From: Rickettsiales bacterium
GTDB lineage: Bacteria > Pseudomonadota > Alphaproteobacteria > TMED127
NCBI GenBank assembly: GCA_002711515.1
Contig: PARN01000012.1
Location: 45,295 to 50,454, forward strand
Direction of reading: 5' to 3'
DNA length: 5,160 nt
Of the stretch, positions 1 through 5,160 are shown piece after piece; positions within the stretch are counted from its first letter, which is position 1; each line of letters starts with the position of its first letter. A program made the position numbers and the translations under genes. The notes under the pieces are model-generated. The model was given only the letters and a program-made list of their open reading frames with translations. It had not been told where the DNA came from and did no database searches.

Positions 1-1271
<1,271 letters not shown>

Positions 1272-1275
1272 TTAA

Positions 1276-1279
1276 CCTT
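1276..1279 (-). promoter_or_regulatory. Ribosome binding site deciding the gyrB TTG start
   Basis: The minus strand reads AAGG followed by 7 nt and then TTG, which is normal Shine-Dalgarno spacing. The in-frame TAA at 1272-1274 excludes any longer gyrB product, so this site supports TTG at 1266-1268. A second purine-rich match, AAGGAAG (1286-1292), lies just after the recF stop, but it is about 17 nt from the start and less well placed. Confidence 0.6.
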
Positions 1280-1293
1280 GATTGACTTCCTTA

Positions 1294-2448
1294 TTATAAC
1301 TTATTCTCAGTAAGTTTAAACCTCTTATCGTCAATATTTATCTTTTCGATCAAATTACTAAATTTTTTATTTTCTGAAATAAAATCACCATTAATGTCTG
1401 TCATCCAGGTTTGAATTCCTAAATCATTAATTTTTTCAAGAATAATAAAAATAAAGTTTTTATCTAAATAAGAAAAAACATCATCAAGTAAAAAAATGAT
1501 ATTTTTTGAAGATTTTTTTTCTAAAAATTTAAGGAATGATAAAAATATTGAAAAAACTATAATTTTTTGTTGTCCAGTGGAGAAGCTTTTTGCTTCTCTT
1601 TTGCTATACATCTCATAAACTAACAAGTCTGTTTTATTTGCACTAAAACTTGTTCTTCCAGAATGAAAATCTTTCTCGCGTGCATCTCGTAAATTAGTTA
1701 AAAAAATCTGCTCGACCTCCAATGCCGGTTTCTCATTTAATAATTTATCCAATTTACCACCTAGTATTAATTGTAAATTAGGATAAACATCTATCAAATT
1801 GCTAAAATTTTTATTTAATTGTTTTATAAAATTTCTTCTCGCATCACAGATATTGATTCCCACTTCTGCTAAATTATTTTCAATAAGATCCAACCACTTA
1901 CTCTCTTTAAAACCCCACCTTTTAAGAATTTTTAGTCGTTCTCTTTTGTACTTCTCATATTTGTTAAGATTATTTTTGTGTGAATTATCATTACATGAAA
2001 TCATTGAATCAATAAATCTTCTTCTATCTTCTGAATTAGCGATAAAAAGAAACGACATTTTTGGAACAAACCAAAAAATATTAAATGGATAATCAGTGAT
2101 AATTTTATTTGATCTTTTACCATCCGTGCTCATAATTTTTTGAAAATTTGTAATACCTTTTTTTAATCCAATCCCAATTTTTAATGAGTTATTTTCAATT
2201 TCAAAGAAACCATTTATTCCAAACTTTTCTATTGATGAAGTTAAGTCTGATGAAATTATTTCATTTAACGTCGCATTACGAAAACCTGAAGGTGAATCAT
2301 ATAAGGAAATTGATTCTAAAACATTTGTTTTTCCTGAGCCATTTCTTCCACAAATAAGTACTAAATCATCATTAATTTCAAGATTTAAAGATTTATGATT
2401 TCTGTAATTACTTAATATTAGTTTTTTAAGTCTAATATTACTACTCAT
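1294..2448 (-). CDS. recF: DNA replication and repair protein RecF
   Basis: RecF is an SMC/ABC-type ATPase that acts with RecO and RecR to load RecA onto single-stranded gaps at stalled forks. At 384 residues it is slightly longer than E. coli RecF (357). Visible motifs are the N-terminal LILSNYRNH (10-18), Walker A GRNGSGKTN (34-42), the conserved DRRRFID (141-147), the ABC signature FSTGQQK (289-295), Walker B IIFLLDDVFSYLD (317-329, with D322-D323) followed by its D-loop, and the terminal QTWMTD (346-351). The ATPase core is therefore intact. Between the motifs the protein is rich in Lys, Asn, Ile and Phe, reflecting strong AT bias, and identity to known RecF is probably low. The ATG lies 6 nt after the dnaN stop with only a weak upstream GAGAG, suggesting translational coupling to dnaN. 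The stop is 25 nt before gyrB. The motif set and gene order make the call secure. Confidence 0.97.
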   Translation of the reverse strand: MSSNIRLKKLILSNYRNHKSLNLEINDDLVLICGRNGSGKTNVLESISLYDSPSGFRNATLNEIISSDLTSSIEKFGINGFFEIENNSLKIGIGLKKGITNFQKIMSTDGKRSNKIITDYPFNIFWFVPKMSFLFIANSEDRRRFIDSMISCNDNSHKNNLNKYEKYKRERLKILKRWGFKESKWLDLIENNLAEVGINICDARRNFIKQLNKNFSNLIDVYPNLQLILGGKLDKLLNEKPALEVEQIFLTNLRDAREKDFHSGRTSFSANKTDLLVYEMYSKREAKSFSTGQQKIIVFSIFLSFLKFLEKKSSKNIIFLLDDVFSYLDKNFIFIILEKINDLGIQTWMTDINGDFISENKKFSNLIEKINIDDKRFKLTENKL

Positions 2449-2454
2449 TAACTG

Positions 2455-3558
2455 TTAAGCTCTCATTTGCATGATCAAAAAGAGTGAGTTTTTTAAACTG
2501 TCACATTCCAAAATTGTAGGTGCGGTTTTATTTGAAAAGGAAAATCTGACTTTACCATTTTTTATAATAGCCAAAACATCAAGTATATATCTAGCATTAA
2601 AATTTATTGAAATTTCTGAGCCAGAGAATTCAACCTCTACACTTTCTGTTCCTAAGGACTTATCGTTTCCGAAAGAACTAACAACACATGTATTTTTTGA
2701 GATGTCAAACTTTACCGTTCTAAATTTTTCATCTGAAATTGTAGAAACTCTGTCAATGGTTTCACTAAAGCTTTTGCAATCAACTGTCATAATCTGATCA
2801 TTATCCTTTGGCACAACACTCTCGTAATCAGGGAATGAGGCGTTAACAAGTTTAGAGACAATCTTGATATTCCCTAGTACAACCTTCATCCTTGTCTTTG
2901 AAAAACTAAGACTTACGTCATCTTGAAACTCATCAAGTATTTTTGAGATTTCTAAGACAGTCTTTTTGGGAATGATAATACCCTCAAATGATTGTTTGAG
3001 AGGTTCTGGAAGCGAACATTTTGATAGTCTATGTCCATCGGTTGCAACGGTAGAAATACTTTCTCCACTGGCATGTAAATAAATTCCATTGAGATATAGC
3101 CTTGATTCGTCTAGACCCATGCAAAATTTACAGTTATTTATTAAGTCTTTGAAATGTTGTGATTTAATCTGAAACTCAACATCTAACTTATCTTCGTCCA
3201 TAACTGGAAAGTCGTCAACTGGAAGAAAGGGTATTGAAAACTTAGAATCTTTGAAAAGTACATATACTGTACTATTTTTATCTTCACTTTTGAGTCTTAT
3301 TTCAGATTTTTCAGGAGCTTTTCTAACAATCTCAAAAAAAAGTTGGGAAGGGATGGTTATTCCTCCAGCTTCACTAACATCTGCTACTAGATGTTCTGTC
3401 AACTCAATTGCAAGATCGGTTGCAGTTACAGTGAGTCCACCTTCAAGAGCAGATACTTTAATATTTGAAAGGATTGGAATTGTATTCCTTCTCTCTACAA
3501 CACTTTGAAAATGACTTAAACAATCAAGAAGCTTTTTTTTTTGTATTACAAATTCCAT
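2455..3558 (-). CDS. dnaN: DNA polymerase III beta subunit (sliding clamp)
   Basis: DnaN forms the ring-shaped homodimer that tethers polymerase III and many other proteins to DNA. It has 367 residues, the usual length (E. coli 366), in three successive clamp folds at about 1-122, 128-246 and 247-367. Recognisable motifs are VVERRNTIPILSN (20-32), SRLYLNGIYLH (152-162), VATDGHRLS (171-179) and NASFPDYESVVP (239-250). The C terminus reads LIMQMRA, where E. coli has VMPMRL, so the proline in the partner-binding cleft is replaced by Gln364 and the last residue is Ala. The ATG follows the dnaA stop by 2 nt (TAA-AA-ATG) without a strong Shine-Dalgarno, so translation is probably coupled to dnaA. 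Codons 6-9 contain an unbroken run of ten A. Identity is near certain from sequence and context. Confidence 0.99.
   Translation of the reverse strand: MEFVIQKKKLLDCLSHFQSVVERRNTIPILSNIKVSALEGGLTVTATDLAIELTEHLVADVSEAGGITIPSQLFFEIVRKAPEKSEIRLKSEDKNSTVYVLFKDSKFSIPFLPVDDFPVMDEDKLDVEFQIKSQHFKDLINNCKFCMGLDESRLYLNGIYLHASGESISTVATDGHRLSKCSLPEPLKQSFEGIIIPKKTVLEISKILDEFQDDVSLSFSKTRMKVVLGNIKIVSKLVNASFPDYESVVPKDNDQIMTVDCKSFSETIDRVSTISDEKFRTVKFDISKNTCVVSSFGNDKSLGTESVEVEFSGSEISINFNARYILDVLAIIKNGKVRFSFSNKTAPTILECDSLKNSLFLIMQMRA
3533..3542 (-). repeat. A10 homopolymer in codons 6-9 of dnaN
   Basis: The coding strand reads CAA AAA AAA AAG, giving ten consecutive A. Its last seven bases, counted into the G (3532-3538), form A-AAA-AAG in the zero frame, the same heptamer that drives -1 frameshifting in E. 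coli dnaX. A -1 slip here would read GCT TCT TGA and stop at once. A loss of one A would stop a few codons later at TAA. Whether slippage occurs cannot be told from sequence. Confidence 0.9.
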
Positions 3559-3560
3559 TT

Positions 3561-4931
3561 TTAAGACTCTAGCATTCTAATGAGCAGTTGAACGTCTTCA
3601 TCAAAGCTTACATCCTTATCTCTTAACTCCTCAACTTTTCTCACAGCATGAATTACTGTTGTATGATCTCTATTTCCAAACCTCCTTCCGATTTCAGGTA
3701 ATGATCTTGAAGTTAAATTTTTTGAAAGATACATTGCAACTTGTCTTGGCCGCGCAATTGTTCTTGACCTTCTAGCAGAACTCATATCAGACATTTTTAC
3801 ATTAAAGTGTTGTGAGACTTTTTTTTGAATTTCTTCGATATTTACTTTCTTTTGTGATGACTTTAGAAGGTCTTTCAATAAATCTTGAACCATATCTAGA
3901 TTTATTTCTCTTCCAACAAGTGAAGAAAAAGCAGAAAGACGATTTAATGCCCCCTCAAGTTCTCTTACATTGGTAGTGATTTTATGAGCGAGAAACTCCA
4001 AAATATTTGACGAAATCCTTGAGCTCAATTTTTCTTCCTTGGCTTGAAGAATTCCTAATCTTAGCTCATAGGTTAAAGGATGGATATCTGCCACCAAACC
4101 CCAGCCAAGCCTTGATCTCATTCTTTCTTCTATTCCTTCTAGATCTTGTGGAGATTTGTCAGCAGAAATTATCAGCTGTTTGTTTTGATCAATTAATGCG
4201 TTGAAAGTATGAAAAAATTCTTCTTGAGTTGAATCCTTTCCCGAAATGAACTGGACGTCATCGATCATTAAAACATCAACATTTCTAAATTGCTCTTTGA
4301 AAGCAACTGTATTTTTAAATCTTAGTGCTTTTATAAAATGGTACATGAATTTTTCTGCTGACATATAGATAACTCTTCTGAGAGGATTCCTTTTCTTAAT
4401 CTCATGTGCTATTGCATGCATTAAATGGGTTTTACCTAATCCAACACCTCCATAAAGAAATAATGGGTTGAAAGGTACATCCTTAGATTCTGCCACTCTT
4501 CTTGCTGCGGCAAAGGCAAGTTCGTTTGGTTTGCCAACTATAAAATTTGCAAAGCTAAATCTGTTATCTAAATCTGAACTAATGGACTTGAAAACGTCAT
4601 TGGGTTTTTGTTCTTTTAAATTTGACGTTTCTTTATTCACTAAGCTTCTTCTCTTGTTTGTCTTTGAAACAATAATTTGAATATCATTTATTTTTAAGTT
4701 TTGGACTAGCCAATAACTCTTAATTATATCCAGATATTGTTCAATAATTCTTGTTCTAATAAAGTTACTAGGAACACTGAGTGTCACTTTTCTATCTTCA
4801 TAATCCTCAAGGGTTAACATCTTTATCCAACTTGCAAACTGCGCATCTCCAATTTTTTGTCTTATTCTGCCTCTTACAGTTACCCACTGTGCATGAATCT
4901 CAGAGAGATTTTCCTTCAAATCGTCAACCAT
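3561..4931 (-). CDS. dnaA: Chromosomal replication initiator protein DnaA
   Basis: DnaA is the AAA+ ATPase that binds DnaA boxes at the origin, melts it and recruits the replicative helicase. It has 456 residues, within the family range. Domain I (about 1-85) contains WVTVRGRIRQKIGDAQFASWIKML (the W16 region and F32-W35). Domain II is a short polar linker (about 90-122). Domain III carries Walker A GGVGLGKTH (161-169, K167), Walker B VLMIDDVQF (220-228, D224-D225), sensor I LIISADKSP (253-261), the arginine finger in SRLGWGL (273-279, R274) and sensor II NVRELEGALNR (321-331, R323). Domain IV is the DNA-binding part, with RPRQVAMYL and the DnaA signature RDHTTVIHAVRK (421-432). All catalytic and DNA-contact motifs are present. 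The ATG has a good AAGGA 7 nt upstream. The gene follows a rhodanese gene by only 4 nt, so its promoter must lie inside or upstream of that gene. Hda and DnaC-like proteins lack domain IV and are excluded. Confidence 0.99.
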   Translation of the reverse strand: MVDDLKENLSEIHAQWVTVRGRIRQKIGDAQFASWIKMLTLEDYEDRKVTLSVPSNFIRTRIIEQYLDIIKSYWLVQNLKINDIQIIVSKTNKRRSLVNKETSNLKEQKPNDVFKSISSDLDNRFSFANFIVGKPNELAFAAARRVAESKDVPFNPLFLYGGVGLGKTHLMHAIAHEIKKRNPLRRVIYMSAEKFMYHFIKALRFKNTVAFKEQFRNVDVLMIDDVQFISGKDSTQEEFFHTFNALIDQNKQLIISADKSPQDLEGIEERMRSRLGWGLVADIHPLTYELRLGILQAKEEKLSSRISSNILEFLAHKITTNVRELEGALNRLSAFSSLVGREINLDMVQDLLKDLLKSSQKKVNIEEIQKKVSQHFNVKMSDMSSARRSRTIARPRQVAMYLSKNLTSRSLPEIGRRFGNRDHTTVIHAVRKVEELRDKDVSFDEDVQLLIRMLES

Positions 4932-4935
4932 TTAA

Positions 4936-5160
4936 TTATCCTTGTTTCCAAGGTAAACTCGAACATTTCCATCCATTAACTTTTCCTCTATGACCCAACT
5001 CATCATGTTTACCCTCAAATCCCTCAGAACAATTGTAACAATTTTTGTATCCCTGAGATGTGAGAAATTCAGCAGCAGATCTGGATCGTGCACCCGATCT
5101 ACAAAGAAAGATTATCTTTGAATCTTTGGAAGGAATATTCTCTGATATTTCTTGGAGAAA
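4936..5160 (-). CDS. Rhodanese-like sulfurtransferase, C-terminal 74 residues (start outside window)
   Basis: Rhodanese domains carry sulfur as a cysteine persulfide and pass it to acceptors; the acceptor here is unknown. The open frame runs in from the window edge to TAA at 4936-4938. It reads KIIFLCRSGARSRSAAEFL (residues 15-33 of the fragment). CRSGAR is a six-residue active-site loop with the catalytic Cys at fragment position 20, followed by the helix SAAEFL and then a GY turn. The tail has GFEG (47-50), GHRG (56-59), NGWK (62-65) and LPWKQG (69-74), matching a small single-domain family common in alphaproteobacteria. Such proteins are about 120-150 residues, so perhaps half is missing. 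Besides the active-site Cys it has C41, C44 (a CYNC motif) and C66. No in-frame ATG occurs in the fragment, so the real start lies beyond position 5160. The 4-nt gap to dnaA suggests co-transcription. The domain call is firm; the physiological role is not known. Confidence 0.9.
   Translation of the reverse strand, partial: FLQEISENIPSKDSKIIFLCRSGARSRSAAEFLTSQGYKNCYNCSEGFEGKHDELGHRGKVNGWKCSSLPWKQG
4939..4943 (-). promoter_or_regulatory. Ribosome binding site of dnaA, overlapping the end of the upstream gene
   Basis: AAGGA lies 7 nt before the dnaA ATG (4929-4931), which is good Shine-Dalgarno spacing. It falls in the last two sense codons of the rhodanese gene, whose TAA stop is 4936-4938. 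Ribosomes ending on the upstream gene would therefore pass over or sit on the dnaA initiation site. Confidence 0.75.

Noticed and set aside
1799..2092. 97-residue plus-strand open frame
   Set aside because: It is antisense to recF. Its Leu/Phe-rich composition is the complement of Lys/Asn-rich coding sequence.
2471..2797. 108-residue plus-strand open frame
   Set aside because: It is antisense to the third domain of dnaN, which is clearly the coding frame, and has no recognisable motif.
3251..3508. 85-residue plus-strand open frame
   Set aside because: It is antisense to the conserved N-terminal domain of dnaN and has no independent support.
4007..4993. Three short plus-strand open frames of 65-70 residues
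   Set aside because: All lie opposite dnaA, one extending over the rhodanese junction. They have no motifs and look like shadows of the coding strand.
5029..5042. Overlapping dyads ACAATTGT and ATTGTAACAAT as a possible operator for dnaA
   Set aside because: They arise from the repeated codons AAT-TGT in the rhodanese gene, lie about 100 nt from dnaA and have no promoter elements beside them.

Overview
This window is a replication-initiation gene cluster of an AT-rich bacterium, with every gene on the minus strand. Read in the direction of transcription (high to low coordinates), it holds the 3' end of a rhodanese-like sulfurtransferase gene (4936-5160, start outside the window), dnaA (3561-4931), dnaN (2455-3558), recF (1294-2448) and the 5' part of gyrB (1-1268, end outside the window). 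The rhodanese fragment and gyrB both run off the window edges, and gyrB also lacks a usable ATG, so a scan for complete ATG-initiated frames would miss both.

The organism is most likely an alphaproteobacterium. DnaA domain IV carries the alphaproteobacterial-style string RPRQVAMYL...LTSRSLPEIGRRFG. RecF ends with a WMT-type motif common in that class. The rhodanese tail (GFEG...GHRG...NGWK..LPW.Q) resembles a small sulfurtransferase family frequent there. High A+T and very tight gene packing suggest a streamlined, possibly marine lineage, but that placement is inference.

The layout is very compact. The gaps are 4 nt (rhodanese-dnaA), 2 nt (dnaA-dnaN), 6 nt (dnaN-recF) and 25 nt (recF-gyrB). 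I see no terminator, no convincing promoter and no stretch above 300 bases without a gene. The genes therefore look like one transcription unit. DnaA opens the origin, DnaN clamps polymerase III to DNA, RecF supports gap repair at stalled forks, and GyrB is the ATPase subunit of gyrase, which removes supercoils ahead of the fork. The replication origin is not visible here: there is no intergenic space upstream of dnaA and no cluster of DnaA boxes.

I find no previously undescribed system. This is an ordinary core region with a few details worth checking: a rhodanese gene packed directly against dnaA, a TTG start for gyrB, an A10 tract in codons 6-9 of dnaN, a changed C-terminal end of the clamp (MQMRA), and a recF that is clearly more AT-rich than its neighbours.
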